64,000 bases of DNA from Pseudomonas saudiphocaensis (GCF_000756775.1 NZ_CCSF01000001.1:1860001-1924000), one strand, 5' to 3'; numbered from the stretch's first letter, positions 17,884 through 27,946 are shown. Notes: a model not told the origin generated them from the sequence alone. A program made the numbers and translations.

Positions 17884-19767
17884 ATGCTCAAGACGTTCCA
17901 TGAGATTCCTCGGCTTCGCCCGCAAACGCCCCTCCTTGACCGCGCCGCCACGCCTGCGCAGCTGCGGCGTCTGGGCGAGGCGGAACTCGAAGAGCTCGCC
18001 AACGAGCTGCGCCTTGAACTGCTCTACAGCGTCGGCCAGACCGGCGGGCACTTCGGCGCGGGCCTCGGCGTCATCGAGCTGACCATCGCGCTGCATTACG
18101 TTTTCGATACGCCGGACGACCGTCTGGTCTGGGATGTTGGCCATCAGGCCTATCCGCACAAGATCCTCACCGGGCGTCGCGAACAGATGGCCAGTTTGCG
18201 CCAGAAGAACGGCCTTGCCGCCTTTCCGCGCCGCAGCGAAAGTGAATACGACACCTTTGGCGTCGGCCATTCCAGCACTTCCATCAGCGCGGCACTGGGC
18301 ATGGCCATCGCCGCCCGCATGCAGGGCCAGAAGCGCAAGTCCATCGCCGTGATCGGTGATGGTGCGTTGACCGCCGGCATGGCCTTCGAGGCGCTCAATC
18401 ACGCCCCGGAAGTTGGGGCCGACATGCTGGTGGTGCTCAACGACAACGACATGTCGATCTCGCGCAACGTCGGCGGCATGTCCAACTACCTGGCCAAGAT
18501 TCTTTCCAGCCGCACGTACACCAGCATGCGAGAAGGCAGCAAGAAGGTGCTGTCGCGCCTGCCCGGTGCCTGGGAAATCGCCCGTCGCACCGAGGAGTAC
18601 GCCAAGGGCATGCTGGTGCCCGGTACCCTGTTCGAAGAGCTGGGCTGGAACTATATCGGCCCCATCGACGGCCACGACCTGCCGACTCTGATCGCCACGC
18701 TGCGCAACATGCGTGACCTTTCCGGGCCGCAGTTCCTGCATGTGGTGACCAAGAAGGGCAAGGGTTTCGCCCCTGCAGAAATCGACCCCATCACCTGGCA
18801 TGCGATCAACAAGCTTGACCCCGTGGACGCCCCGCCAACGCCAAAAGCGCCGTCCGGCCCGCGCTATTCCAATATCTTCGGCCAGTGGCTGTGCGACATG
18901 GCCGCCGCCGACCCACGCCTGCTGGGCATCACCCCGGCGATGAAGGAAGGCTCGGATCTGGTGGCCTTCAGCGAGCGCTTCCCGGAGCGCTACTTCGACG
19001 TCGCCATCGCCGAGCAGCACGCCGTCACCCTCGCTGCGGGCATGGCCTGTGAAGGCGCAAAGCCGGTGGTAGCGATCTATTCGACCTTCCTGCAGCGCGC
19101 CTACGACCAGCTGATCCATGATGTCGCGGTGCAGAACCTCGACGTGCTGTTCGCCATCGACCGCGCCGGTCTGGTGGGCGAAGACGGCCCGACCCACGCG
19201 GGCAGTTTCGATCTGTCGTACCTGCGCTGCATTCCGGGCATGTTGATCATGACCCCCAGCGACGAGAACGAGATGCGCCGCATGCTGACCACCGGCTACC
19301 TGTTCGAAGGTCCGGCGGCCGTGCGTTATCCGCGCGGTACCGGCCCCAACGCTGCGCTGGAGCCCGGCCTTGAACCGCTGGAGATCGGCAAGGGCGTGAT
19401 CCGCCGTCAAGGCTCGAAGGTCGCCCTGCTGGTATTCGGCGTGCAGTTGCCCGAGGCGCTGCAAGTGGGCGAAACCCTGGATGCGACCGTCGTCGACATG
19501 CGCTTCGTCAAGCCGCTGGACGAGGCGCTGGTTCGCCAGTTGGCCGACTCCCACGAGCTGCTGGTGACCATCGAGGAAAACAGCATCATGGGTGGTGCGG
19601 GCAGTGCGGTGGCGGAATTCCTCGCGGGTGAGGCCATCGTCAAGCCACTGCTGCAGCTGGGCCTGCCGGATATCTACGTCGAGCACGCCAAACCCGCCGA
19701 AATGCTCGCCGAGTGCGGCCTGGATGCCGCGGGAATTGAAGCAGCGGTACGCGCCCGCCTGGCATAA
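17884..19767 (+). CDS. dxs: 1-deoxy-D-xylulose-5-phosphate synthase
   Basis: A thiamine diphosphate enzyme of about 627 residues that joins pyruvate and glyceraldehyde 3-phosphate, the first step of the MEP isoprenoid pathway. The [17 protein letters not shown] cofactor motif is near residue 155, the GHQAYPHK block near 80, and the transketolase pyrimidine domain carries [13 protein letters not shown] near 380. Two in-frame ATGs, 17875 and 17884, both lack a clear ribosome site. The second gives MLKTFHEIP, matching the MPKTLHEIP start I recall for P. aeruginosa. Follows ispA by 123 bases. Confidence 0.96.
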   Translation: MLKTFHEIPRLRPQTPLLDRAATPAQLRRLGEAELEELANELRLELLYSVGQTGGHFGAGLGVIELTIALHYVFDTPDDRLVWDVGHQAYPHKILTGRREQMASLRQKNGLAAFPRRSESEYDTFGVGHSSTSISAALGMAIAARMQGQKRKSIAVIGDGALTAGMAFEALNHAPEVGADMLVVLNDNDMSISRNVGGMSNYLAKILSSRTYTSMREGSKKVLSRLPGAWEIARRTEEYAKGMLVPGTLFEELGWNYIGPIDGHDLPTLIATLRNMRDLSGPQFLHVVTKKGKGFAPAEIDPITWHAINKLDPVDAPPTPKAPSGPRYSNIFGQWLCDMAAADPRLLGITPAMKEGSDLVAFSERFPERYFDVAIAEQHAVTLAAGMACEGAKPVVAIYSTFLQRAYDQLIHDVAVQNLDVLFAIDRAGLVGEDGPTHAGSFDLSYLRCIPGMLIMTPSDENEMRRMLTTGYLFEGPAAVRYPRGTGPNAALEPGLEPLEIGKGVIRRQGSKVALLVFGVQLPEALQVGETLDATVVDMRFVKPLDEALVRQLADSHELLVTIEENSIMGGAGSAVAEFLAGEAIVKPLLQLGLPDIYVEHAKPAEMLAECGLDAAGIEAAVRARLA

Positions 19768-19891
19768 GGTGGCAAACGCCAAAGGCTTTTCCACCGTGCC
19801 TGCCAACCTGTAGGGCCGAGTTCATTCGGCCTCGGCGCACCTTCTGATTATTGCGGCCCGGCCTGCAAGCCGCACACCGGTACGAACCCTC

Positions 19892-20947
19892 ATGTCATCT
19901 CTGCCCAACTTCATCATTCATCGCCCTGACCCCGCGCTGGCTCACGCCCTACGCCACAAGATCGATCGCAAGACCAAACCACTGGGCGCACTCGGGCAGC
20001 TGGAAGCCCTGGCGCTGCAAATCGGCCTGGTCCAGCAGAGCCTGACCCCCAGCCTGCAGCGCCCCAGCCTGACCATCTTTGCTGCCGATCACGGCCTGGC
20101 ACGCGCCGGAGTCAGCGCCTATCCGGCGGAAGTCACGCCGCAGATGGTGCTCAATTTCGTCGCCGGTGGCGCAGCCACCAATATCTTTGCCCGCCAGCGC
20201 GGCTTCGAGCTGCAGGTAGTGGATGCTGGCGTCAACAGCGACTTCCCGAGCGATCTACCCCTACGCCACGAAAAGCTCGGCTACGGCACCGCCAATGCGT
20301 TGGAGATGGCGGCGATGAGTAAGGCTCAGGCCGTGCAGGGCCTGGAAATCGGGCGCCGCATCGCCCATGAGGATGCGGATAAAGGCAGCAATGTGCTGGC
20401 CTTTGGCGAGATGGGTATCGGCAACACCTCCAGCGCCACGCTTCTGGCCCATTTCCTTGCCGGGCTGCCGATTGCCGCCTGCACCGGCCGCGGCACTGGC
20501 CTGGATGACCCGGGGCTGGCACGCAAGATCGCCACGCTCGAAGCCGTCGCGGCGCGCGTCGGCTCCGGTCCTCATACAGTGCTCGACATCCTCGCCGAGG
20601 TCGGCGGCTTCGAAGTGGTGATGATGGCCGGCGCCATGCTCGGCGCTGCAGAGAAAGGTGCGCTGATCATCGTCGACGGCTTTATCGCCAGCGCGGCGCT
20701 ACTGGCGGCCATGCACATCGAGCCGGCGGTACGCGACTATGCGGTTTTCGGCCACCGTTCCCAGGAGGGCGGCCATCCCCTGCTGCTCGAGCATCTGCAG
20801 GCGAAACCGCTGCTGCAACTGGATCTGCGCCTCGGTGAAGGCAGCGGTGCGGTGCTGGCCTTCCCCTTGCTGCAGGCGGCCTGCGGCTTCCTCAACGAGA
20901 TGGCATCGTTCGAGGAAGCGGGCGTGAGCAGTGAGGCCACGCCATGA
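19892..20947 (+). CDS. cobT: Nicotinate-nucleotide-dimethylbenzimidazole phosphoribosyltransferase
   Basis: A 351-residue enzyme that makes alpha-ribazole phosphate, the lower-ligand precursor of cobalamin. Recognisable blocks are [16 protein letters not shown] near residue 63, [11 protein letters not shown] near 171 and the catalytic-end [11 protein letters not shown] near 287. It starts a cobT-cobS-cobC cluster, with cobS overlapping by four bases. The 124-base gap before it contains a short inverted repeat (GGGCCGAGTTCATTCGGCC) of the type also seen at 22253. Confidence 0.95.
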   Translation: MSSLPNFIIHRPDPALAHALRHKIDRKTKPLGALGQLEALALQIGLVQQSLTPSLQRPSLTIFAADHGLARAGVSAYPAEVTPQMVLNFVAGGAATNIFARQRGFELQVVDAGVNSDFPSDLPLRHEKLGYGTANALEMAAMSKAQAVQGLEIGRRIAHEDADKGSNVLAFGEMGIGNTSSATLLAHFLAGLPIAACTGRGTGLDDPGLARKIATLEAVAARVGSGPHTVLDILAEVGGFEVVMMAGAMLGAAEKGALIIVDGFIASAALLAAMHIEPAVRDYAVFGHRSQEGGHPLLLEHLQAKPLLQLDLRLGEGSGAVLAFPLLQAACGFLNEMASFEEAGVSSEATP

Positions 20948-21720
20948 ACGAGCGCACCACCTGGCGCCGCGAGAGCGACCGTTTCCTGCTTTCGTTGCAG
21001 TTCTTTACCCGCATCCCGATTCCCGCCCGAGTGCCCTACTCGGAAGACGAGCTCAACCAGGCGGCAATCTATTTCCCGCTGATCGGCACTCTGATCGGCA
21101 CGCTCTGCGCGCTGGTCTACTGGTGCGCTTCCTTGCTCTGGCCCGAGCCGGTAGCGATTCTGCTGAGCATGGTGTTCAGCCTGCTGCTGACCGGTTGCTT
21201 CCACGAAGACGGCCTGGCCGACTGCATGGACGGCATGGGCGGCGGCTGGGATCGCGAGCGCATCCTCACCATCATGCAGGACTCGCGTCTGGGCACTTAC
21301 GGTGCCACCGCGCTGATCGGCACCCTGGCGGGCAAGTTCCTGCTGCTGAACGCGCTGCCCACCGCGCTGATCATTCCGATAATGATCCTGGCCCACGCAG
21401 TGAGCCGCCTCAACGCCGCCAGCATGATGCTCACCGAAGCCTACGCACGCCCCGAAGGCAAGGCCAAGCCCTTGGCAGTGCAGATGTCGCCAATGGGCTT
21501 GCTGATCGCAGCCACCCTGGCGCTGCTGCCCTTTATCTGGGTCGAGATACCAGGGCTGTTCTGGCTGGCACTGCTGCCGCTGATCGCGCTGCGCTTCTGG
21601 TTTGCCCGCTGGCTGCGCAAATGGATCGGCGGCTTTACCGGGGACTGTCTCGGCGCGCTGCAGCAGCTCAGCGAACTGACATTCCTGCTGGGCGTATTGG
21701 CGCTGTGTCGCTTTATCTGA
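20944..21720 (+). CDS. cobS: Adenosylcobinamide-GDP ribazoletransferase (cobalamin synthase)
   Basis: A 258-residue inner-membrane protein with several hydrophobic helices. The CobS signature [16 protein letters not shown] near residue 89 holds the metal-binding acidic residues, with FFTRIPIP near 20. It joins adenosylcobinamide-GDP with alpha-ribazole (phosphate) in the last part of B12 assembly. The start overlaps cobT by four bases and its end overlaps cobC. Confidence 0.95.
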   Translation: MNERTTWRRESDRFLLSLQFFTRIPIPARVPYSEDELNQAAIYFPLIGTLIGTLCALVYWCASLLWPEPVAILLSMVFSLLLTGCFHEDGLADCMDGMGGGWDRERILTIMQDSRLGTYGATALIGTLAGKFLLLNALPTALIIPIMILAHAVSRLNAASMMLTEAYARPEGKAKPLAVQMSPMGLLIAATLALLPFIWVEIPGLFWLALLPLIALRFWFARWLRKWIGGFTGDCLGALQQLSELTFLLGVLALCRFI

Positions 21721-22223
21721 TCCGCCATACCCGCGTCGGCTGCGCGCCAGGCCTGTGCTATGGCCAGCTGGATGTGCCGCTGGCGGACAGCTTTGCCGAA
21801 GAAGCACAAGCCGTGCAGCTAACGCTTTCGGCGCAGTTTCCCAACGGTCTGCCGCCGGTATGGAGCAGCCCCAGCCTGCGCTGCCGTCAGTTGGCCGATG
21901 CGCTGAAGGCGCCCTACCGCACCGATGCGCGGCTAATGGAGCTGAACTTCGGCGCTTGGGAAGGCCGTACCTGGCAGGAGCTGGATTCCCCTGAAGCCCG
22001 CCATTGGGGCGATAACTGGCAATCGGCCGCGCCGCCCGCGGGTGAGTCCCTGTCGCAGCTGCTTGCACGCCTGCGGGACTTCCTCGCTGAGATCGGAACG
22101 GGTGACGCGCTATTGATCAGCCACTCCGGCCCGATCCGCGCGATACATCATCTACTCCTGAATGAACCGCTGGAAACAGCGTTTCGCCGGCCAGTCGGCT
22201 ACGGAGAGCTGCTACGCCTGTGA
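21705..22223 (+). CDS. cobC: Alpha-ribazole-5'-phosphate phosphatase, histidine phosphatase family
   Basis: The protein, 172 residues from a GTG, begins [12 protein letters not shown]. The RH motif holds the catalytic histidine, and a second histidine is in LLISHSGPIRAIHH near residue 137. CobC removes phosphate from alpha-ribazole phosphate or adenosylcobalamin phosphate. The GTG at 21705 overlaps the cobS stop by 16 bases and is the only start that yields the phosphatase N terminus, so translation is probably coupled. The frame stays open upstream to 20931, but that is a shadow of cobS. Confidence 0.9.
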   Translation: MSLYLIRHTRVGCAPGLCYGQLDVPLADSFAEEAQAVQLTLSAQFPNGLPPVWSSPSLRCRQLADALKAPYRTDARLMELNFGAWEGRTWQELDSPEARHWGDNWQSAAPPAGESLSQLLARLRDFLAEIGTGDALLISHSGPIRAIHHLLLNEPLETAFRRPVGYGELLRL

Positions 22224-22247
22224 AAGATCGAAGCCTGCGCACGATCC

Positions 22248-22450
22248 TGTAGGGCCGAATTCATTCGGCCGCTAGCACGCCAACGGTCGAATAAATTCGA
22301 CCCTACGGCCGGAGCACCAACCTGTAGGAGCGAATTCATTCGCGAGCTTTTCCCGCCGCCCACACAAAAGCTTCGCGGGCATGGCCCGCTCCCACGAGGT
22401 GTAGCAGCCCGCTTGCTTTTGAGTGGGAACGGGCCATGCCCGTGAATAGC
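22248..22450. repeat. Cluster of REP-type palindromes downstream of cobC
   Basis: Four or more short inverted repeats follow each other: GGGCCGAATTCATTCGGCC at about 22253, GGTCGAATAAATTCGACC at 22289, GAGCGAATTCATTCGCGAGC at 22328, and GCGGGCATGGCCCGCTCCCAC and GGGAACGGGCCATGCCCGTG at 22376-22443. They occupy the first part of the 659-base gap before btuB; the second part is the cobalamin riboswitch. Confidence 0.75.
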
Positions 22451-22574
22451 AACACCGCGAAAGCTTCGATGGCATCACCCGAAAAGCGGCATCGTGCACA
22501 CAGCCGCCACCGGCCATTCTTAACCTTGATCATTGCCATCCGGCGCACCGCCGGCTATGGTGCGCGCGTTTTCC

Positions 22575-22790
22575 ATTCAGGTGTGCCGCCGCAAGGCGCG
22601 CATTAAACGGGAAGCCGGTGCGTTCAATCGAACAATCCCGGCGCTGCCCCCGCAACGGTAATCGACCGCGATCCCCCGTGATCGCCGTCCGCTCAACCGC
22701 CACTGTGTTTCGACATGGGAAGGCGAGCGTGATGCGAGTCGAGAGCCCGGAGACCGGCCTGAGCGGATTCGACTGGTGTTGCGGAGGGCA
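22575..22790 (+). promoter_or_regulatory. Cobalamin riboswitch upstream of btuB
   Basis: The order of conserved blocks fits the B12 riboswitch: GGTGTGCCGCCGCAAGGCGC, then TTAAACGGGAAGCCGGTGCG, GCGCTGCCCCCGCAACGGTAATCG, the B12-box-like GGGAAGGCGAGCG (22717-22730), and the closing GAGCCCGGAGACCGGCC at about 22743-22759. The switch ends about 95 bases before btuB. Coenzyme B12 binding would reduce expression of the receptor and probably of the transport operon behind it. Confidence 0.92.
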
Positions 22791-22882
22791 GCACCGTCAA
22801 GCGCGGCCACCTGCATTTTCCGGTTTCCCGCTTGTTCCTGCCCTCCTCAAAAGTGCATTGATCTTTTGAGGATTCTCTACCG

Positions 22883-24829
22883 ATGAAACTGTCCCGAATT
22901 GCCTTGGCTATCGCGCTTGCGCCCGGTTTGGCATTTGCTGCCGATGAAACCAAGTCCAGCGCTCAGCTGCCGCCCATGGTGATCACCCGCGCGACCAACT
23001 TGAAAGCGCCAACCCCCGCCAGCGTCGCGGTAATCGATCGCGAGCAGATCGAGCGAAGCGCCGCCAGCAATCTGCTCGACGTTCTCCGCAGCCAAGCCGG
23101 CCTGCAGATCCGCGACACAATGGGCGACGGCAACCGCGCCGCCATCAGCCTGCGCGGCTTTGGCGAGAATGCGGTCAACAACACCCTGGTCCTGGTGGAC
23201 GGTCGTCGCCTCAACGTGCCCGCACTGGCGGGCCCTGACCTCAATAGTGTTCCGCTGGCAAATATCGAGCGCATCGAGATCATTCGCGGCGCCGGTACTG
23301 TGCTTTACGGCGATCAGGCCGTGGGCGGCGTGATCAATATCGTCACCCGGACACCCGCCAAGCGCGAGGCCTATATTGAGGCCAGCCGCGGTAGCCATGA
23401 CCTGGAGGCCTATCGCGGCCACATCTTCCAACCCCTGGCTGCGGGTTTCTCGCTCTACGCCAGCGGTGAGACGCGCAACAGCGATGGCTACCGGGACCAT
23501 AACAATGCCAACTACAGCAATGCGTTCACCCGCCTGCGCTACGATCACGACACCGGCCATGTACTCTACGAATACCAGACGGTAGACGACGAGTTGCTCT
23601 ACCCTGGCTATATCACTGCCGGACAGCAACGGCAGGATCGCAAAGGCAGCATCACGGGCAACTCCAGCGGCTATAACGACAGCAAGACTCAGGTACATCG
23701 CATCGCACTGGAACAGAGCTTGTCGGACAACTGGACAGCTAGTTTCGACTACAGCCACAGTGACCAAGATGGTGTCGGCTCATTCGACTACGGTTACGGC
23801 CCCTCACCTTTCGTCCAAGATCTGCGTACCGAGAGCTTCAGCCCTCGCTTGACTGGACACTGGCACACTGACCTCGGCCAGACTGAATTGCTGCTAGGCC
23901 ATGACCATATCACCAGCGATTACCAGAGCAGCGCCACTATGGTCGACGCCCGCCAGACCCAGCGCGACTGGTACGGTCAGATCAGCCAGCCCTTGGGGCA
24001 CGGCCTAAACCTGACCTTGGGCTACCGCGCCAGCGAAGTGGAAGACCGTGAGGCCATAGTCAGCAAACACCAGACTGATCGCGAGAGTAGCACCAGCATC
24101 GGGCTGAACTGGCAGGCCAACGACCACCTTAAAGCTTTCATCAAACGCGAGGATGTACTGCGCTGGGCAAATGTCGAGGAAAACGGCTGGACCGCCAATG
24201 GCGTCGACTTCCTTGAACCGCAAACGGGTGAATCTTGGGAAGGCGGACTTGAATGGGCGGATTCGCAACAGCGCTACCGAGCCAGCGTCTATCGACTCGA
24301 CCTCAAAGACGAGATCATGTACGACGCCTTGGCGACCGGCCCCTATGGCGGTCTAGGAGCCAACAGCAACAAGGACAAGACCCGTCGCGACGGACTGTTG
24401 CTGGAAGGGCAACGCCAGCTGAACGCTCGCCTGGGCATTGGCGGCCAGTACAGTTTCACCGACTCTGAGTACCGCGATGGCAGCTTCAAGGGCAACGAAG
24501 TACCCTGGGTCGCCCGCCACAGCGCCAGCGCTCATTTAGACTATCTGATCATTCCAAGCTTGAACGGTCGGCTCGAAGCCGTTTATACCGGTGCCCGGTA
24601 TCTGTCCAGCGACGAAGGTCACGCTCTACCTCGAACTGGTGGCTACACCCTATTCAACGCAGCCCTGACTTACACATACCAGCAATTCAACGCCAAACTG
24701 CGGGTGAATAACCTGACGGGAAAACGCTACGAAAGCTTCGCCTCCTACGCCAACTGGGTATCGGGTGCGCAAAGCCGTTTCTCAGCTCCCGAAGAAGAGA
24801 TCCAGCTGAGCGTTGGCTACCGCTTCTGA
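22883..24829 (+). CDS. btuB: TonB-dependent vitamin B12 receptor
   Basis: A 648-residue outer-membrane receptor. A signal peptide (MKLSRIALAIALAPGLAFA) is cut before ADE; a TonB-box-like PMVITR follows at about residue 32. The plug (about 40-150) contains VLVDGRRLNVP and IEIIRGAGTVLYGDQAVGGVINIV. The 22-strand barrel ends in the usual aromatic GYRF. The B12 riboswitch directly upstream identifies cobalamin or cobinamide as the ligand. It is followed by the ABC importer genes btuF, btuC and btuD. Confidence 0.93.
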   Translation: MKLSRIALAIALAPGLAFAADETKSSAQLPPMVITRATNLKAPTPASVAVIDREQIERSAASNLLDVLRSQAGLQIRDTMGDGNRAAISLRGFGENAVNNTLVLVDGRRLNVPALAGPDLNSVPLANIERIEIIRGAGTVLYGDQAVGGVINIVTRTPAKREAYIEASRGSHDLEAYRGHIFQPLAAGFSLYASGETRNSDGYRDHNNANYSNAFTRLRYDHDTGHVLYEYQTVDDELLYPGYITAGQQRQDRKGSITGNSSGYNDSKTQVHRIALEQSLSDNWTASFDYSHSDQDGVGSFDYGYGPSPFVQDLRTESFSPRLTGHWHTDLGQTELLLGHDHITSDYQSSATMVDARQTQRDWYGQISQPLGHGLNLTLGYRASEVEDREAIVSKHQTDRESSTSIGLNWQANDHLKAFIKREDVLRWANVEENGWTANGVDFLEPQTGESWEGGLEWADSQQRYRASVYRLDLKDEIMYDALATGPYGGLGANSNKDKTRRDGLLLEGQRQLNARLGIGGQYSFTDSEYRDGSFKGNEVPWVARHSASAHLDYLIIPSLNGRLEAVYTGARYLSSDEGHALPRTGGYTLFNAALTYTYQQFNAKLRVNNLTGKRYESFASYANWVSGAQSRFSAPEEEIQLSVGYRF

Positions 24830-24838
24830 TAGCCTCTG

Positions 24839-24868
24839 CCTGGCGCTGCCGAATATGGCAGCGCCAGG
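24839..24868. terminator. Strong hairpin between btuB and btuF
   Basis: A perfect 12-bp stem, CCTGGCGCTGCC / GGCAGCGCCAGG, with a GAATAT loop begins 10 bases after the btuB stop. There is no T-run behind it, so it may act as an mRNA-stabilising or partial-attenuation hairpin rather than a full terminator. Confidence 0.55.
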
Positions 24869-24942
24869 TAGAAGAAGCTGAATCGGGCGCCTTGATGATC
24901 GCCTTTCTGTCAGCACGCTGACACATAACGAATCCCCTCCTC

Positions 24943-25713
24943 ATGCGCCACCGTCCCGCTTGTTTCCTGCTAGCCCTGCTTCTGCTGCCATGGATGGCTT
25001 CCGCCACCCCGCAGCGCATCCTTTCCCTCGACTTGTGTACCGATTGGCTGATCGCTTATCACGCGGATCGGGAAAAGGTCGTGGGCCTTTCGCAGTTACA
25101 GCATCGCTATCCGGTCCATTGGATAGCGCCCGGCTGGCCACTGCACGACGGCAACCTGGAGCATATTTTTGCGTTGCAGCCCGACCTGGTGCTCACCGGC
25201 CAGTTCTCGGCGCAGCAACTGCGCCAGCGTTTGCAAAGCCTGGGCTTGCGCGTGGAGGCGCTGCCGCTGCCGAACACCCTGCAGCAGGTGGTTGAGTACG
25301 AAAGACAGTTCTTGCGCACCCTGCACCTGCCGCAGACGCTCGCCAGTACGGTTCCGCCCGCCCCGGCCCGCCCTGCCAAGACCCAGCGCCTGCTGCTGCT
25401 CGGCGCCAATGCCATCGGCACTGGGCGGGAAACCCTGGAGAGTGAAATTCTCGAATATTCCGGTTGGACCAACTACCTGACCGCCCCCGGCTACCAGCGT
25501 CTTGATCTGGAGCGGCTGGTCAGCGATCCGCCAGATGCGATTCTATGGGCCGCGCCTGGTGATCAGGCGCTGGCCAATCAATTTGCCGAACACCCGGCGC
25601 TGGCCAAGGCCGTACCCGCCGAACGCTGGCTCGCCAGCGAGTTCTGGCGCTGGCAATGTCCGGGGCCGTGGACCTGGGAACTGATAGGACAATTGCATCA
25701 ATGGCTCGACTGA
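24943..25713 (+). CDS. btuF: Cobalamin ABC transporter periplasmic binding protein
   Basis: A 256-residue protein with a signal peptide (FLLALLLLPWMASA) and a single periplasmic binding fold with the long-helix BtuF/FhuD layout. Family features are RILSLDLCTDWL at about residue 24, LQPDLVLTG at about 78 and the late DAILWAAPG. It delivers B12 to BtuC2D2. It lies 113 bases behind btuB and overlaps btuC by 13 bases. The assignment to cobalamin rests on this context, since sequence alone does not separate it from siderophore binders. Confidence 0.88.
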   Translation: MRHRPACFLLALLLLPWMASATPQRILSLDLCTDWLIAYHADREKVVGLSQLQHRYPVHWIAPGWPLHDGNLEHIFALQPDLVLTGQFSAQQLRQRLQSLGLRVEALPLPNTLQQVVEYERQFLRTLHLPQTLASTVPPAPARPAKTQRLLLLGANAIGTGRETLESEILEYSGWTNYLTAPGYQRLDLERLVSDPPDAILWAAPGDQALANQFAEHPALAKAVPAERWLASEFWRWQCPGPWTWELIGQLHQWLD

Positions 25714-26687
25714 TCACGCCGTTGCTCAGCGGCCTGTTGCTGCTCGCCGCCCTGCTCTCACTGAGCCTGGGTTCGGCCTCGGTCAATGCCATCGGCGGCC
25801 TGTTCGATTGGCTGCGCGGCGCGGATACGCTGGAGGCCATCGTCGTCGGGGATATCCGCCTGCCGCGCACCCTCCTGGCGATCTGCGTCGGTGCAGCACT
25901 AGGGCTTTCCGGCGCGGCGCTACAAGGGTTGCTACGCAATCCGCTGGCCGATCCCGGCCTGATTGGCGCCAGCCAAGGCGCGGCGCTTGGCGCAGCGGCA
26001 GTGTTCTACTTCGGTCTTTTGTCGTTTGCCGGCGAAATGGCACCTGCACTGGCTGGCCTGCTCGGAGCCGGCATTGCGCTGATCCTGATGCTGGGCCTGG
26101 CTGGCTCCTCGCGGCCTTCGATGGTGATCATGGCAGGATTGGCCATTTCCACTGTCAGCGGCGCGGCACTGGCCATGGTGCTGAACTTCGCGCCCAACCC
26201 TTTCGCCATGCAGGAGCTGGTGTTCTGGCTGCTAGGCTCGGTCTCCGAGCGCGGCCTGGATCACCTGCACATATTGCTGCCGGCACTGCTGATCGGCAGC
26301 TTTCTGATTCTGCGCCAGCGCCCGCTGCTATACGGGCTGAGCCTTGGCGAGCAGGCCGCGCAGAGCCTGGGGCTGAATGTCAGGCGCGGCAGCCGGCTGA
26401 TCGTCCTTGGTGCGGCGATATTGGTCGGTTCCGCCGTGGCGGTGGCCGGGGCCATCGGTTTTGTCGGGCTGATCGTGCCGCATCTGATTCGCCCCTTGGT
26501 CCGCCACCGCCCGGATCGTCTGCTGATCCCCTCGATGTTGGCGGGAGCGACGCTGGTGCTTTGTGCGGACCTGCTGGTAAGGCTGATGCCGCCGGGCCGC
26601 GAACTCAAGCTGGGGGTGCTGACTTCGCTGATTGGCGCACCGCTATTTATCTGGCTGGTCTGGCGGGAGCGGCAAAAATGGAGCTGA
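25701..26687 (+). CDS. btuC: Cobalamin ABC transporter permease
   Basis: A 328-residue FecCD/BtuC-type permease with about ten hydrophobic helices. Typical blocks are RLPRTLLAICVGAALGLSGAALQG near residue 50, NPLADPGLIGASQGAALGA near 77 and GFVGLIVPHLIRPLVRH near 260, the last being the coupling region. ATG 25701 overlaps the btuF stop by 13 bases, and the gene overlaps btuD by 10. The upstream extension to 25656 is the end of btuF in another frame. Confidence 0.92.
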   Translation: MARLITPLLSGLLLLAALLSLSLGSASVNAIGGLFDWLRGADTLEAIVVGDIRLPRTLLAICVGAALGLSGAALQGLLRNPLADPGLIGASQGAALGAAAVFYFGLLSFAGEMAPALAGLLGAGIALILMLGLAGSSRPSMVIMAGLAISTVSGAALAMVLNFAPNPFAMQELVFWLLGSVSERGLDHLHILLPALLIGSFLILRQRPLLYGLSLGEQAAQSLGLNVRRGSRLIVLGAAILVGSAVAVAGAIGFVGLIVPHLIRPLVRHRPDRLLIPSMLAGATLVLCADLLVRLMPPGRELKLGVLTSLIGAPLFIWLVWRERQKWS

Positions 26688-27406
26688 TGCGTGCCACCGG
26701 TCTGGGCGTGGACGAGCGCTTACAGGGCATTGACCTGAACCTGAATGCTGGCGAAGTGCTGGGCATCATCGGCCCCAACGGCTCGGGTAAGTCCACCCTG
26801 CTCAACTGCCTGGCCGGCATACAACCGCATCGCGGCCAACTGAACATCGCAGGTAAACCCGAGCGGCACATGAGTGCCAACCAGCGCGCGCGCCAAGTGG
26901 CGTTGCTGCCGCAATCGAGCCAGAGCGCCTGGGCCTTGAACGTGGAGAACATCGTCACCCTCGGCCGCCTGCCCTGGGGTGATGAAGATGCCGACAAGAT
27001 TCACCACGCCATGCACCAGGCGGGCGTCTGGCAATGGCGCGAGCGACGTATCGACCAGCTTTCCGGTGGTGAGCAGAGCCGTGTCTGGCTGGCCCGCGTA
27101 CTGGCCGGCGAGCCCAGGGTGCTGATTGCCGACGAGCCGGTGGCCAGCCTGGACCTCTATTACCAGCGGCATATTCTCGAATTACTCAGGCAATACGCCG
27201 GTGAGGGGCGCGCGGTGCTGGTGTCGATTCACGACCTGTCTCTGGCGGCGCGCTATTGCGATCGCCTGTGCCTGATGCATCAGGGCCGCCTCTACCGTAC
27301 CGGCACACCGCAACAGGTGCTGACACCCGAACATCTGGCCGAGGTATTCAACATCGAGGTCCACGTGGACTTCAGCGTCTGGCCGCCGATCATCCAGCCG
27401 AGGTGA
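26678..27406 (+). CDS. btuD: Cobalamin ABC transporter ATPase
   Basis: A 242-residue ABC ATPase with Walker A GPNGSGKST near residue 32, the signature LSGGEQSRVWLARVLAG near 126, Walker B VLIADEPVASLD near 147 and the switch histidine in VLVSIHDLSLAARY near 180. It powers B12 import by BtuC. The ATG at 26678 overlaps the btuC end by 10 bases. The frame is open upstream as a shadow of btuC and should not be read as a longer protein. The gene is followed after 4 bases by the frameshifted adenosyltransferase-like gene. Confidence 0.92.
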   Translation: MELMRATGLGVDERLQGIDLNLNAGEVLGIIGPNGSGKSTLLNCLAGIQPHRGQLNIAGKPERHMSANQRARQVALLPQSSQSAWALNVENIVTLGRLPWGDEDADKIHHAMHQAGVWQWRERRIDQLSGGEQSRVWLARVLAGEPRVLIADEPVASLDLYYQRHILELLRQYAGEGRAVLVSIHDLSLAARYCDRLCLMHQGRLYRTGTPQQVLTPEHLAEVFNIEVHVDFSVWPPIIQPR

Positions 27407-27410
27407 AAAT

Positions 27411-27942
27411 ATGGTGCTGAAACTCAGCAAAAACCGCGACGAGGTCTGCTATCCCTTTATCCAAGAAACCTCGGTGCTCTGCGATTTCGAAGTGCTCACC
27501 GATGAGCTATGTGGCCATATCGGCGAGATCATCGACCTGACTCCCTTCGGATGACCTGCGCGCCGATCTGGAACAGCTGCAGCCATTGGCCTTTCATGTG
27601 AACGGGTCGATTCGAGGGCGGCTGGCCGTGGAGGAAACTGATCTGGCCTGGCTGCAGTCGCGGTTGAGCCACTTTCAGAAAGAAGTAAGCGAGCGTCTGA
27701 CAGGGTTCGTGTTGCCGCGGGGAAGCGCGCCGGTCCCGCAGCTTCACCACGCCCGCTCCTGTGCGAAGAAGGCCATACGCGCGATGGTTCGGGTGGATCA
27801 GGAAGGCATCGAAGTGCCTTTGATCCTGCCGCGCTTATGCAACATGATGGTCAACTTTTTCTTTGTGCTGACACTGGTGATCAACCAGCGCCGGGACATC
27901 GACGAGGTGCCCTTCGTCAGCAAGAGCTACGGCAAGCTCTGA
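27411..27942 (+). pseudogene. PduO-type cobalamin adenosyltransferase-like gene, frameshifted
   Basis: ATG 27411 starts four bases after btuD and opens MVLKLSKNRDEVCYPFIQET. The frame stops at 27552-27554 after LTPFG. The missing remainder continues in the next frame from about 27544 (SDDLRADLEQLQPLAFHVNG) to 27942. One extra base, or two lost, near 27535-27550 explains the break. The second part holds the adenosyltransferase segment GFVLPRGSAPVPQLHHAR followed by KAIRAMVRV, like the ATP:cob(I)alamin adenosyltransferases. As last gene of the btu operon it would convert imported cobalamin to the coenzyme form. An internal ATG at 27586 could give a 118-residue fragment that keeps this segment. 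Sequencing error is a real alternative. Confidence 0.75.
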
Positions 27943-27946
27943 CGAT

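Noticed and set aside
17863-19806. A 647-codon open frame on the minus strand across dxs
   Set aside because: It is fully antisense to dxs, lacks any family motif and reflects high GC codon bias.
20931-22223. A single 430-codon frame across cobS and cobC
   Set aside because: Only its last 172 codons (from GTG 21705) encode a recognisable protein, CobC; the rest is a shadow of cobS.
27586-27942. A stand-alone 118-residue gene behind btuD
   Set aside because: Sequence before the ATG in the same frame and in the frame of 27411 continues the same family, so this is the 3' part of a frameshifted gene.
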